Shown one piece after another: positions 1-10,985 of a DNA stretch of 64,000 nucleotides. Numbering within the stretch: the stretch's first letter is position 1; each line of letters starts with the position of its first letter. The DNA is taken from the NCBI GenBank assembly GCA_028023455.1, contig JAQFVV010000021.1, positions 6,476,853-6,540,852 on the forward strand, read 5' to 3'. This stretch comes from Epiperipatus broadwayi (taxonomy: Eukaryota; Onychophora; Udeonychophora; Euonychophora; Peripatidae). The notes beneath the pieces are model-generated. The model was not told where the DNA came from, did not search any database, and worked only from the letters and a program-made list of their open reading frames with translations. A program made the position numbers and the translations under genes.

Positions 1-453
1 TCAATTAAGAGTGATTGAAAATTGTCTCAAAAATTATTTCTGCAGCTGTCGAGATGTAACCTTTTTCCCATTAATGTGAAATTATAATAGATTAACTTTA
101 TAAGAATTTGAATTGCACTAATTAAGAAATAAAATTTATCTGTAAAAATTGCCTATTAATTACTGTTTAAAATTTAAGAATTAGACAAGTTAGCGATGTA
201 GGTTAACATACTATTTCGTTAAAAGAAATTGACAGATAATGGTCTATACGTGTCCTATTTTTGGAGAGAATTTTTTTTTTAGCTGTTAAGTAAGTAAGGT
301 TAAAGTTTAATATTCAGCAATAAAAGAAACACGTTGTATTTAGTTTGTAAGTTATAAACAATGAGGATTGCCAATTCCTCAACAAGCTTTATGATAAATG
401 CTTAGCCAGGGCCAGCATTTAAAATATCTCTGTCAGGAAGCCCCCCCCCCCAG

Positions 454-494
454 CCCCTGACCATGGTTTTGCGCTTTGGCACTCCTCAGAGAGG
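454..494 (-). ncRNA. Hammerhead ribozyme-like core, family H
   Basis: On the minus strand: stem I CCTCT pairs with AGGGG (one G-U). CTGAGGA fits the CTGAnGA core. Stem II is GTGC/GCGC with loop CAAA. The next bases are AAAA where GAAA is expected, followed by a short hairpin ACC-AT-GGT and the cleavage triplet GTC. The G12 position is mutated, so activity is doubtful. Confidence 0.5.
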
Positions 495-549
495 TGCCAG
501 GGTAGGTTCAGATCTAGGTTCAGATCTAGTGTCTGAACCTACCCTGGCA

Positions 550-590
550 CCTCTCTGAGGAGTGCCAAAGCATAAAACCATGGTCAGGGG
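550..590 (+). ncRNA. Hammerhead ribozyme-like core, family H
   Basis: Mirror copy of the core at 454-494. Stem I CCTCT (550-554) pairs with AGGGG (586-590); the core CTGAGGA is at 555-561; stem II is GTGC/GCAT around CAAA; AAAA at 574-577 replaces GAAA; stem III is ACC/GGT with a 2-base loop; the triplet GTC is at 583-585. The layout is type I. The G-to-A change at the GAAA box should weaken or abolish cleavage. Confidence 0.5.
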
Positions 591-1134
591 TTTGGGAGTG
601 GGGGGTTCATGACAGAGATATTTTAAATGCTGGCTTTGGCTAAGCATTTTTCATAAAACGTTGTATTTAGATCCTAATTTATTATTTACTGTTATGACAC
701 ACCATTATTATTAAGAATTTATCAATATCAGGTGAAAAAATATATAGGGATTTTTCATTGTTAACAATAATTGCCACAAAACTGTTGTCAAATATATTTT
801 TTTTCTCCTAGAAATATGAAATTGATTTTTACAGTGGTTAATTGAAAGAGCTTTTAATGTTGAATAAAAATGCTTTCCAAATAAGTGATATATTTATGTT
901 TATAAATTCATACATAGTTTTGGAAATATCATATGTATACTTGTGTGGAAATAGTTTGCAGTTAATGTTTTTCAGATACTTTGAAATCATCCCAGATTAG
1001 GTATCATGTATAAGGTCACTTATATTATGTAAAGAAATCGTCAAATTGAACAAAGAATGATCAAATATTAAATATTTAGTTGTAGTCATAAGTTGGGCTA
1101 TATTTAGCAATCTAATATTAATTGTTAAATAATT

Positions 1135-1250
1135 TTAGAAAAATTTAATCTTTATTTAAACTTTTCAAATACATTCGACTACAATACCACACAGGTTAGT
1201 ATATAACATATTGTACAGAGTGGTCTTATTCTCTTTTCTTCCGTTGTTGT
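1135..1250 (-). repeat. Family A Penelope tail fragment
   Basis: Decayed copy of the family A tail seen at 51345-51620: the run from the tttatttaaac region through cacaggttagtatat to the ttctcttttcttccgttgtt segment aligns in order. The hammerhead part is unrecognisable here. Confidence 0.5.
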
Positions 1251-3360
1251 CAGCTTAAATATAGACAGTATTAGCAAAATCTAAGAACACCAAAATCACG
1301 TGATGATGTCTGAGCTCCTCTAGTGGTTGCTGAGCAAAACACTTTTATTTCATTGACAGAATTGAGGTTTTCTTCTTCCATAGTTTATTACTCAACAGAA
1401 AAATCAATCCTGGAATTTTCAGTTCTGAGTTCGCTTATTTATCACTATGAAAAATTGCTTGGATGCATAGATACATATACAAGAAGGATAAAAAAGTTAA
1501 TTTGAAAAGCAATTTCGCACTTCATTATAAAAGCATAATTGTTGGAAATACAAATGGAATGGAATTTATTGCTGAATGATAAATAATTTTGTGGAGATTA
1601 GTAATTCATTAAGTAGAATAGTTATTAACTATAATCAGGTGTATTTCTAATAAATTGCTGTTGTGTTCTGAGTCCCCCAAAAATAATTATGGTACTTGAA
1701 GCAAGCATTAAAAACTATACCTTTTAAAATTATCGAAAAGACTATTAGTAGTGTCAGAATATAAAGATAATTTATCTGCCTGCCATAAATACAAACTGAA
1801 GTTTGAAATTAACCGCCTTAGGTAATTATTGGTTGGTAAATAGTAGCTAGTTAGTGGTTGGTAAATTGGTATTTAGCTATTCTTGTGTAGAAAGTAAAAT
1901 AATGATAAAAAAGTACTCAAATCCTTGACACCCAGCCATTAGTAAGCCTGAAAAATGTAACTCTCTTTCACTGTCTCTCTGTGTGAGACTGTTGAAGATG
2001 ACGCCCTTGAAGTTTGCTATTTAATAAAATAATGTACAAGGGAGACATATACTACACTATATTTTGTTCCAAGACCCCTCATATTTAAACATATTTAATG
2101 TATAATAGTTCATGTTTTGATAATAAACATTAATTAGAATAGATATTGTTTCTTGAACTGCAAAAAAATAAGAAAAAAGCCATCTGCTGCATTTTTAAAA
2201 TAAAATAAATAATAAAAATATCTGACTTTTAACATTAGTGAATGCATGCTGGGTGATTTTTCTTTTATGTAATACTTTTTTCTCTTATAGCAACATAAAA
2301 GACTAATCTCTTTATTAAAAAATTAAAATCTCTCTAATCGTATTAATGTTTTAAATCAATATTAACTTTAAGTATGTTGTAAAATTTTGTAAAACCTTTA
2401 GCAATTTCTATTTGAAAATATTTTTTTGTGCACCTCAAGTTCAGGAAAGGTAATAAAGGATGAATAAAATATATGAGCTTTAAACATAAACCAAAGAAAT
2501 TTTATTAATATATATATATATAATTGTGTTTGATGCTTTTTCATGGAAAAATGGCTTTCTATATCATAAAATTTGCAAATTTTAATGTTTTTTTTATGTT
2601 TATTTACATTTTTTCAGAAGAGTATATAATTAAAGTCATTTAGTTGCCATGCAATGAGATTAGATTTCTCCTTTTTCAAAGTCAGGAATCTTTCAGCAAC
2701 TATGCCCAGAGAAACATGTTAGCCACTTTACCTCCCCTTTCCATTCTCCACCCTAAGTTTTTTCTATAGTCTTCTCTATCTTGCTCTATCTCAATTCCAT
2801 AACATAATCTTTGTCAACTCCATGGCCTTTATATTTAATCCCCCTTATCTTTTCCCAAACCCAGCATAAAAACTGAGAACCCACTTCTGCATAATCACTT
2901 TGTTTATATTTATTTTTTCCACAACTTCATTATTTATACTCTTTCTGCTAATATAATGTAGTTAGCTGCTCTAATGTACTTAAAAGAAAAAAGTTATAAA
3001 AGTAAAGAAATGCAAAAGAAATGAAACAATAAATAATATAAAAAACGTACACATAACCCTATAACATGTTAAATCACTCTTCAAGCTTTTGTTGTTCTGA
3101 CAGTAAATAAACCATAATATTTTTTGCTTTTAACTTTTATCAATATTTTGGGAATTTAATTCATTTTATTACTATGAATTTCAACATATTCCCACTACCT
3201 GAGAAATACTTTATTTCATGGTTAAAATAAAAAATAAAAAATAGATTTCTCAAACCTTTATTGACTATATTTATAGTAATATATATTTGCTTAATTAAAA
3301 GATTATTCAGAACATTTTTACAAGTGAATGAAAAATTAATTTAGAAAAGTGAGCGATTTT
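1251..3360. other. AT-rich stretch without recognised gene
   Basis: No coding region or known repeat recognised. It holds a short (AT)n run near 2507-2522 and a pyrimidine-rich, less AT-biased patch near 2670-2900 that might be an old element. A 60-codon frame at 1323-1505 has no recognisable motif and I do not call it a gene. Confidence 0.5.
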
Positions 3361-3520
3361 TGATTTAAAAAAGGGGGTTATGGGGGTGATATGCTTTCCA
3401 TTACATGTACTCCCAAATCTAGATCTAGATCTAGTTTCTACCCTTCACTGATGATAGTCAATTAGCTTGAAATCAACTGATCTGAAGGTGGAGACAACGA
3501 AAGAGATATTGAATTCTAAG
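3361..3520 (+). repeat. Family H relative, copy 3
   Basis: Shares with 36180-36345 the AGATCTAG repeats, the segment around (ct)acccttnactga, agctaat-type spacing, ggtggagacaa and gaaagagatattg. It ends directly against a family A tail at 3519. It contains a hammerhead-like core at 3442-3488. Confidence 0.55.
3442..3488 (+). ncRNA. Decayed hammerhead-like core, family H
   Basis: Stem I CCTTCA (3442-3447) pairs perfectly with TGAAGG (3483-3488). CTGATGA is at 3448-3454 and GAAA begins at 3469. Stem II (TAGTC...AGCTT) no longer pairs well. The triplet before the stem I return is ATC. The outer stem is kept while the inner one has decayed. Confidence 0.4.
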
Positions 3521-3885
3521 ATGTGATATGTTGGACTATTTCCATCATTTATGAGTAAATGTTGAATGTATAGAAAATTTTAAACTTTATTTAAACTTTC
3601 CAAATACAAACAACTTGTTAGTAATAGCACACAAATAGGCAATACAGGTTAGTAATTACACAACATTTTGAGTAGTATTATTCTCCACTCTTCTTCAGGT
3701 GTTGCTGTCCTATATGCACAAAAACCCAACTAATTAGCCTCATTATATAAAAAAAATTGAAGGACTCAGGAGGATTTGAACCAACTCTCATATATAAATA
3801 TATCAAATTTCTACTATATGTTGCCTTGACAGAATAGCTCAGTTGGTAGATTGTTTGCCTTAAATTTGATATTCAAAAATCTAAA
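3519..3885. repeat. Family A tail (-) plus tRNA-like piece (+)
   Basis: 3519-3700 is the family A tail in minus orientation, ending in the hammerhead-like ctgaagaagag segment (reverse of 3686-3698). 3816-3885 is the tRNA-like part in plus orientation, with the A-box-like agctcagttggtag. The opposite orientations resemble the inverted dimer at 33701-34221 with its middle eroded. Confidence 0.55.
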
Positions 3886-3899
3886 GGTGTGCATATATG

Positions 3900-5251
3900 A
3901 TGAGAATTAAAATTAAGACATCTGTTTGTTTATTTTTTTTAAAAAAAACTAATACAAGATATGACCCAAATAAGACTTTATTTTCTCACACACAGATATA
4001 TATATATATATATATGTTAAATTAAATATTTTCATGGATTGTTATTGTAATAAAGAATAGAAATGAGATAATTTTCACGTAAATAGAAATAACCTTTAAC
4101 TTTTGATATTGGCAAGAAATTATTAATTACTACTAATTGACAATCACTGAGGTTAAACCAGTTTAATATATAATAAGCAAAGGAATAAATGAGGTTATTT
4201 TTATGTAATGACTGCAAAAGAATTTGCTTTATTGTTTCACAATAGATTCTGTCTTGGCTTTATTTAAAAAGAAAAAGTGTTTCAGGAATAAAACAGTAAG
4301 GAACAATAAAGCAAACAAATGCCCCTTTCTTTTTACTTTTTTAATGCTTATTTTATTAAACTAAAATTAATCCAGGTGAATTAATTTTGATTTAATACAA
4401 TTAGCAATAAAAAAATAAAAAGAATGGGGAATTTGTTTGGTTTTTAAATAATTTTATCAATGTATAAAGAAAGATAACTTGATAATATACTTTGTGAAGA
4501 ATAATAAGACAACTTGTTTATCTTAAAAACTGTCAATGATAATAATAATTATTTATTAACACCACTGCTAATTAATTTATTTAATTATTACATGAAAATA
4601 ATACCACCCATTCATCAGTTTACATCATAATTTAACATATATGTAAAAATAATGTAAACAGTATAATTTAACATATATGTAAAAATAATGTAAACAGTAA
4701 TTAATATATGTAATCAATAAAATATAGTAATTTTTAAGAATGTATAATAAATAAATTGCAAAACTGCTTTCAATTAATGTCATTTAATTGTGACATGATA
4801 ATGATTATGTTGGCAGTAATTGAAAATGTTTCTGTAATTTATGCAAAGATTATATAGCAGTAATTAAAAATGCTTTTGTAATTTATTTATTATATAATCT
4901 CACAACTTAAAAGTTATCATAGTTCTATTTATTTATTACACATCTCTCTATATATTGATTATTAAAATAATGTTTTCTGTATATATTTCTTATTTTGGTT
5001 ACAGCTATGATGTACCCAAAGTAAATGCTCTTGATGGGTAACATGATTTATTGTATTTATCCAGTATTTAATTGGTAGTTTGCTTGGTTACATCATTATT
5101 TTAGTTGAACTCAAAATAAGAATATATATATAATCTCATTAAAACATTAAATATTTATATCTATTAGTCTGTAAAAATGTTTTAATTGTTATATACACCC
5201 ATAGGTACAATTATCAATCTCTCTTTCTGATGTAAAGTATTCCCTTACTAT
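3900..5251. other. AT-rich stretch with small repeats
   Basis: No gene recognised. There is an (AT)n run at 3991-4016 and two tandem copies of a 36-base unit at about 4626-4698 (core aacatatatgtaaaaataat). The 61-codon frame on the minus strand near 4032-4217 shows no motif. Confidence 0.5.
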
Positions 5252-6358
5252 AGCGATCTCCAAAGTGGCATACATGTACCCAGGGGGTATGCAAAGTGAT
5301 ACTTGGGGCTATGCCAATATATTGTGAAATGTTGCCTTATTTCAAATTGTAATCATTATTTTATTTAGTGGGAAAATGCATTTTTATTAGTTTTTTAGTG
5401 GGAAATTAAGAATTTAAATATAGTAGATTTTAGCAGGATTCAAAATCGATTCCTGGTGGGCAAATGAATTTCATATCTGGCAACACTGATTATGTATGCC
5501 ATTGTGCAAGTGCCTGGTAGATTGTATATCATCATCAAGAGAATTTTATGAACTATATGAAACTTATACAGAGCAGTGCGTATTATAATAACTATAATTA
5601 GTTGATTCTTAAATGCTATTGATTTAAAATCCCTCATAAAATGGATAAATGATTAAAAAAATTGCCCTCAAAGAAACAGTGGGTTGAAGATTATTCTGAT
5701 AGTGCTTCTACTTCTGGTGTGCAACAAGAAAGTAATAGTATTGATATTGATAATTATTCAAGTTCATTAACAATCATGCCAAGAGATAAAAATATTAACA
5801 ATATGACTTGTACAAAAAAAATTGTACCTGAAAGTTCAAAATTATCAAGCAGATTATTTACAATTTGGGTTTACATCAAAAGTAGTCCACAATGAATCCC
5901 GTCCTATATATGTATTATGTTATAGGTTGCTATCTAATGCTGGTATGAAGCCATCAGTGTTAATAAAGCATTTAAAACTAAACATCCCAAACATGAACAC
6001 AAACTATTGCAAATTTTCTGAACAACATTTAAAAACACGCAATACTCAAGAGTAATTAAAAAAATTTGTTATACTTAATGATAAATATTTAGAAGCCTCT
6101 CTTGAGGTTTCTTTCTTAATAGCAAAAGAAAGCTACATACCATTGGCGAAACACTTATTCTTCCTGCTGCAATACAAGGACGAATATGCTGAGAAACTAA
6201 AATGTATTTCCTTGTCAGCAAATACCATTTCTAGGTGTTTAGAAATTATTGCTGATAATTTAAAGAAACAATTATTAAAACAAATTACTCAATGTGGAAA
6301 ATTTGCCATACAACTGGATGAAAGCACTTTACTTAGAACAGCAGTTAATAAAAAATAA
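5252..6358 (+). mobile_element. Decayed hAT transposon, 3-prime truncated
   Basis: The left end reads tagcgatctccaaagtggca and is followed by gtacccagggggtatgc, the style of end seen in ZBED-type hAT elements (family knowledge). No matching right inverted repeat is visible after the transposase relic, so the element is probably truncated or its right end has eroded. Confidence 0.5.
5659..6358 (+). pseudogene. hAT transposase relic, ZBED5/SCAND3-like N-terminal part
   Basis: Three conceptual pieces in two frames resemble the N-terminal half of a ZBED5-like hAT transposase. The first, from about 5659, is the KKQWVEDYSDSAS stretch. The second (5822-6055) has LQFGFTSKV then a BED-finger-like LCYRLLSNAGMKPS followed by IKHLK; one zinc cysteine and the last histidine are replaced, so the finger is broken. 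The third (6143-6358) has YAEKLKCISLSANTISRCL and the catalytic-domain start FAIQLDEST, whose Asp is the first acidic residue of the hAT triad. A frameshift separates pieces one and two, and stops lie between two and three. The remaining catalytic region and the hATC domain are absent. Not functional. Confidence 0.65.
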
Positions 6359-6419
6359 CTGTGTTCCAGATTAATAACGAAAGTAAAACTACCAGGCTAA
6401 TTGCATTCAAAAGGATGAT

Positions 6420-6687
6420 ATATATAATATTTAAGGGGGAGAATCGTATAATATAATATATGTAGTTTTCCATTTATAATTATTTAATTGGAAAACTCAT
6501 ACTATGCAGTTATCAATCATGTTTAACTGCTTAAGGCTGAGAAAGAAAGCAAGCTGTCAACACTTGAATGCAAAAAAAATAATTATAAATAAAAAATCCA
6601 CCTATTAAATATTTCCATATATATAAAATAACTACAATTTATGTGAATTTTACTGTATTTTAATATATATATATATATTGATTTGAA

Positions 6688-6744
<57 letters not shown>

Positions 6745-7439
6745 GTAAACAATATATATAACTGAATATATAAATCATTGTAACTTAATTTAAAAACATT
6801 AAATAATAAAAGCTTCAGAATTGTTTTCAACCACTTTGATGCGATCATTTTCAACTGCCTTCATTTATAAAATTATTCCCTTAATGCACTGTTTAATGTT
6901 ATCTACCAAGCTTCAAGAATTTTTACATAAGCATCTTATCTATGTAGAGTAAAATATTTCCTCCCTTAATAAAGATAACTATTTTATTTCTTTATTATTA
7001 TTATTTTTTAATTGAAGCAATATTTTAATTTTATTTAACTCAAATACAAATTGTCCATTATATTTATTCAATGACTAGTAAGTACAGAAAATTATATTGC
7101 ATGCTTTAATCTTTTTTCATGTTTAAATAAACTTTAGTTGAAAAGATTATTATCAGCATCTAGCACAAGTAGTTTAAGTTAAAGCTGTCAATAGTAATTT
7201 ATACTTACCTAAAAAACCATTGCTAAACATATTTCTCTAGTTATTACATGGAAGTGTCTCTACTCATTTCTTTTTTTGCACACACATATAGAAACAAGTA
7301 TGTAATTATTTTATTACTAAACCATAATTTGTACAATATTATGAATTAAGTTTTCACTTAATCAAAATACAGTTATATACTTGCTTACATTTAAAAGACA
7401 ACATATTAATAATATTTTAAAGTAAACAAAATCTTTACT
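6420..7439. other. AT-rich stretch with (AT)n microsatellite
   Basis: An (AT)n microsatellite with interruptions covers about 6662-6740. Otherwise no gene or recognised repeat. Confidence 0.6.
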
Positions 7440-7578
7440 AAGATGTGATATGTTGGACTATTTCCATCATTTATGAGTGAATGTTGAATGTATAGAAAAT
7501 TTTAAACTTTATTTAAACTTTCCAAATACAAACAACTTGTTAGTAATAACACACAAATAGACAATACAAGTTAGTAAT
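7440..7578 (-). repeat. Family A Penelope tail fragment
   Basis: Almost identical to 3519-3655: gatgtgatatgttggactat, the tttccatcatttatgagt block, the tttatttaaac block and cacacaaatag occur in the same order. It is truncated before the hammerhead-like segment. Confidence 0.7.
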
Positions 7579-8820
7579 CTTTACTGATGTATATTTTTCA
7601 TTCTGCAGGGGTCATGGCCAAAAAATGACAATGTAGAACATGTGTATCCAAAAAATATATTCATTATTAGGACATACTGAGAATGTGAAAAATATCTAAA
7701 AACACTGCAAATTTATTTATTATATTTCTCTAATAAAATACATGATTTTCAAAATTTACTTTCAATTATGATCTAAAAATTATTAAGTAAAAAATACATA
7801 TATTCAAATAACAAAAATTTTGATGTTATTAAGACAAACTTAAAAAAGGTAATTTAACATTAATTAATTAGAACCATCTAATAGGTGACTTTACAAAACA
7901 TTTGTTATAGTTCCTGCAAACAATATTGTATGTTCAAGAGACATAAATACTTTTTACCAACCCTTGCAAAAATATTTTGATAAGGGAATTTAATTATTCA
8001 ATGTGAATGAGGAAAAAAATATTTTAAATTTAATTCAAAATTATAAAAATTTAACATTATAGAATTGATAAAAAATTTGAATTGATTGAAGCTTACTGAT
8101 AAACAAATAACATTAGCACCAAAGACCATTAAAACATCAGATGAAACTATTTTTATAGTAAAACAGTAGCAATTCTCTCCCTATAGTAATGCCACCCAGT
8201 GAAAGCCATAGTAATCAATGGATGCTACTATTTTTATTTTTTAGGGTTTCCTGTGCAGTGTTTTTATTATTATAAATTTACAAAAAAGATTAATTTAAAA
8301 TTATAATAAACATTTTTTTAAATTTAAACTATTCCAGTTTTTTTTAAAAATACTAATTATAGTTTTAAATTAACACATGTCAAGATCCACTTCAAATTAT
8401 ATTCATGGTCCACTTCTATATCTTCTAAATTTGAATGCAATAATAACTCATAAAAGTCAAAGTGTTTTATTGCCTCACTTTAATTTTTATTGTAAATACT
8501 TTTATATTTACTTCAGAGTACATATCTCCAATGTGCAAGTCTAGCGGTTAAAGTTGATGAACATTATACAATTAGAGTATAGATTTATTGGTTGTTTCTT
8601 ATAAAGAATTCCTCATTTAATAATTGTGTGTTCTCTTTCATACTTATGAAATAAAGTAAGTAAAATATGCTTAATACAAATAAAATTTAAGCCATTTAAT
8701 TTAGGTTGTTTGTGGCTGCCATACTTCATAATTCAAAACATTATTATTATAAATAACATCCTTTATTAAAAGTATATACTCTTATTCTTCTCCTTTACTT
8801 TCTTTTCATTTCTTCATATA
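7579..8820. other. AT-rich stretch with a family D fragment
   Basis: No gene recognised. 8165-8240 carries one terminal arm of family D (agtaatgccacccagtg, aagcc, gtaatcaatggatgc), as at 22197 and 54601. Confidence 0.55.
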
Positions 8821-9046
8821 TTCATATATATTGCTTATAATAACTTCTTTCATATACACTTTAATGCAAATTTTTTTAAATAAAACTTCTTTATTTTCCT
8901 GACAGTTTATTTAAAAAGCAAAGGAAGTTTGAGAAAGCTCTGATGAAGACTGCTGGACAGTCGAAACTGTCAGAAAAATAAAGAAGTTTTTTTTTTTTCG
9001 CATTAAAGTGTATATGAAAGAAGTTATTATAAGCAATATATATGAA
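8821..9046. repeat. Inverted-arm repeat, family B
   Basis: 8821-8907 and 8964-9046 are near-perfect inverted arms (ttcatatatattgcttataa mirrored at the far end). The 56-base centre, plus the start of the right arm, forms a hammerhead-like core. No coding content. The arrangement matches the inverted Penelope-end dimers elsewhere in the window. Confidence 0.75.
8940..8971 (+). ncRNA. Hammerhead-like core, family B
   Basis: CTGATGA at 8940-8946, one A, then a perfect 5-bp stem II GACTG/CAGTC with loop CTGGA, GAAAC at 8963-8967, and then TGTC, giving a GTC triplet. Stem III would be only 2 bp with a minimal loop, as in the very short-stemmed hammerheads reported from Penelope-like elements, which are thought to act as dimers. 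Stem I pairing is weak. Confidence 0.5.
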
Positions 9047-9523
9047 CATCCTTTATATTAGTTAAATATTAATAAATAAGAGTGCTTAAATACTCTCATT
9101 TATAATACATATATACATCTTAAATAAATGAAATTGATTATAATTTTCACTTATCCAGAACATAATTATATCTGTGCTTGTTATTTATAATAAGCTTTAT
9201 AATTAATAGTTGTGTGCATTTCATCTTTCACCCTTTGAATTAAAGCTGGTAAAATCAATTTTTAATATAAATAAGATTTATATCTATTAGAGTATATTTG
9301 TTTCATGCTCATCAATCAATATCATTTTTAATCATTGATTGAGATGAAAGATGAAAATCTCTCCAAGTTTAAGTTAATTACTGTAATCCATAGCTTCTCT
9401 TCTTCACAATATACCAGCAAACTTCCTTATTTTATTCATTAAAGTCACATCTATTTCTGTTCTTTTTAAGCTCTTGGATTTCAAATTAAAACATTAACTG
9501 ACCATTTATGATAATCTCTTATG

Positions 9524-9902
9524 TAATATTTACTGAGGCTGTAACCTCGAGAATATGCTTGTAAAATGCGATAGTAGGGACCTCTACAGGTGTTTAACCA
9601 CAAGATTACACTATGGAAGAAAAGAGGGGAACCCTTCTTTACTTCAACCTACTTTCTATTTAAATAGGTGAAGCTGAAGGGTTAGATCTGTGAGCGTGAA
9701 GCTATTCAATACTTCACTGATTAAGTCCACATTTCTTATTACATATTAATACTCGTGAAATCTTTTGATTTACAACGAGTCAATGGAAAGATTTTATAGT
9801 TAGAAATCTATTACAGTAATTTAAAGTTGCAATTATAAATTTATTAAACGCACATTGATTACGTAATTAATATTTACTGAGGCTGTAACCTCGAGAATAT
9901 GC
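9524..9902 (+). repeat. Family E element bounded by 35-base direct repeats
   Basis: The same 35 bases, starting taatatttactgaggctgt and ending gagaatatgc, occur at 9524-9558 and 9868-9902. The material between includes gtagggacctctacaggt, matching the foldback at 26080-26371. The segment before the second copy (aattataaatttatt, acattgattacgtaa) matches the far end of that foldback. A head-to-tail arrangement of the same unit. Confidence 0.6.
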
Positions 9903-9974
9903 GTGTTTGCCCCACTTCAATGCTTTCAATGATGTCAGTTTAATTGGTTTGTTCTCTCACATATCTATTGAGTT

Positions 9975-10620
9975 TTAATCCTTACTTGTTATTTTTACTA
10001 TATACAACTCTTCATTTTCTGAAATCTCAGTACAGTTCTTTTGTTAAGTGTCCAAGTTTCAGATTCATAAGTAAAAACAGATAAAACCCTTTTATTAAAA
10101 AATTTCTTTTTTAGATATATAAACATATTTTCTTTTTAATATCAAGTTATTTCTACAAAAGCATTTCATCTAAGTTTATTTCTATGACGAATTTATGTTT
10201 AATCTGATCAAAGTATTCATAATTGTTAACTCCTTTTAATTCAAGATTATCAATCTTTGTTTTCATCTTCTGAGAAAATTCATTGATTGTTAGCATTTAT
10301 CACTAGTCCTATTTTTTTTTCCATATGTCAGATCATCGGCCGGGAAGCGAACCCGCAACAACTGTCTGCAAGCAACTGCTTACAAGGCTGCTGCGCTGAC
10401 CTCTCGCCTACAAACGCTTGACGTCACTATTCCTATTTATTGTCTTACGGAAGCATTATTTGAAATAACAACCACATTAACAGCAAAATCTATTTTATGA
10501 TTTTTACTTCCTTAGCTTTAAATTTTAATCCAGCAAATACTGTTTGTAAAACTGCAATAAAAAGTTTTGGACACATAGAATCTACCTTTTGTACACACAC
10601 TTTTCTCAATGTTAATCTTC
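9975..10620 (-). pseudogene. LINE reverse transcriptase C-terminal relic, split by a SINE
   Basis: Minus-strand translation gives scattered but characteristic pieces of a non-LTR retrotransposon RT. Near 10560 is PKLFIAVLQTVFAGL, the end of the finger region before the catalytic motif in this group. Near 10210-10260 is KIDNLELKGVNNYEYFDQI. Near 10010-10110 is VLSVFTYESETWTLNKRTVL, the conserved ...ETWTL... segment downstream of the RT domain. Stops and frameshifts are frequent and the catalytic residues are not recognisable. A SINE with a 15-base target duplication (10315-10423) lies inside, so the LINE relic is older than the SINE. Assignment to an exact clade is not possible by eye. Confidence 0.55.
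10315..10423 (-). mobile_element. tRNA-derived SINE, copy 1
   Basis: On the minus strand a tRNA-like head carries a B-box-like GGTTCGCTTCC and ends in gacatatgg followed by a poly(A) run. Flanked by a 15-base target duplication with one mismatch: tcactagtcctattt at 10300-10314 and tcactattcctattt at 10424-10438. Same family as copies at 15241, 25013, 32612 and 63147. Confidence 0.85.
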
Positions 10621-10794
10621 TTAATATCACCGTGTAATTTAAGCATTGATGTTGCATTTGATATATTTTTAAAAAAACATAATATCCTATGTCTATATAC
10701 TGATAATAACAATACTTTAATTACGGTAGAAATAATTTTATGTATAATCAAATATTTGCGATTTATATTTAATAAAAATATTGTTATATATATA

Positions 10795-10985
10795 TATGTG
10801 AGGATAGTAATCTAGACCAACTAATGATTGCTGGTTTAGCATGAAATACGTATATTGGTGATTATTTATCTTTTCAAGATATGTGTGATCAGGTGGGTCA
10901 ACAATATGAGAAGGCACTGAGAGTGGTGGGTCGTGTGAAAGTCTGAGTTCAAACCCCGCATATATTACATATATAAAAATGCAGG
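10795..10985 (+). repeat. Family F repeat with hammerhead and tRNA-like parts
   Basis: Order: gaggatagtaatctagacc, a hammerhead-like core (10817-10858), gattatttatcttttca, then a tRNA-like B-box gagttcaaacc at 10945-10955, then catatattacatatataaa and tgcagg. The same blocks recur at 21345-21570 (minus), 29485, 31995 (minus, 3-prime part only), 32341 and 48545. Confidence 0.65.
10817..10858 (+). ncRNA. Hammerhead-like core, family F, one core change
   Basis: Stem I CCAA (10817-10820) with TTGG (10855-10858); core CTAATGA, in which G5 of CTGATGA is A; stem II TTGCT/AGCAT with loop GGTTT; then GAAA at 10843-10846; then TACGTATA. The G5 change should inactivate it. Compare the intact copy at 21501-21542. 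Confidence 0.5.

Larger units (their letters stand above)
352..659. repeat. Palindromic repeat, family H copy 1
   Basis: The two halves are inverted copies. The segment after 361 (attgccaattcctcaacaag, then aaatgcttagcc and aaaatatctctgtcagg) is mirrored up to about 659, with a loop of AGATCTAG-type repeats near 505-535. It shares its arms with the copy at 22602-22969. Each arm holds one hammerhead-like core in opposite orientation. No transposase is present. It may be a MITE-like or retrozyme-like non-autonomous element; I cannot define target duplications. Confidence 0.7.

Noticed and set aside
4605-4640. ctgatgaatggg on the minus strand as a hammerhead
   Set aside because: CTGATGA is present but no GAAA box or stems follow.
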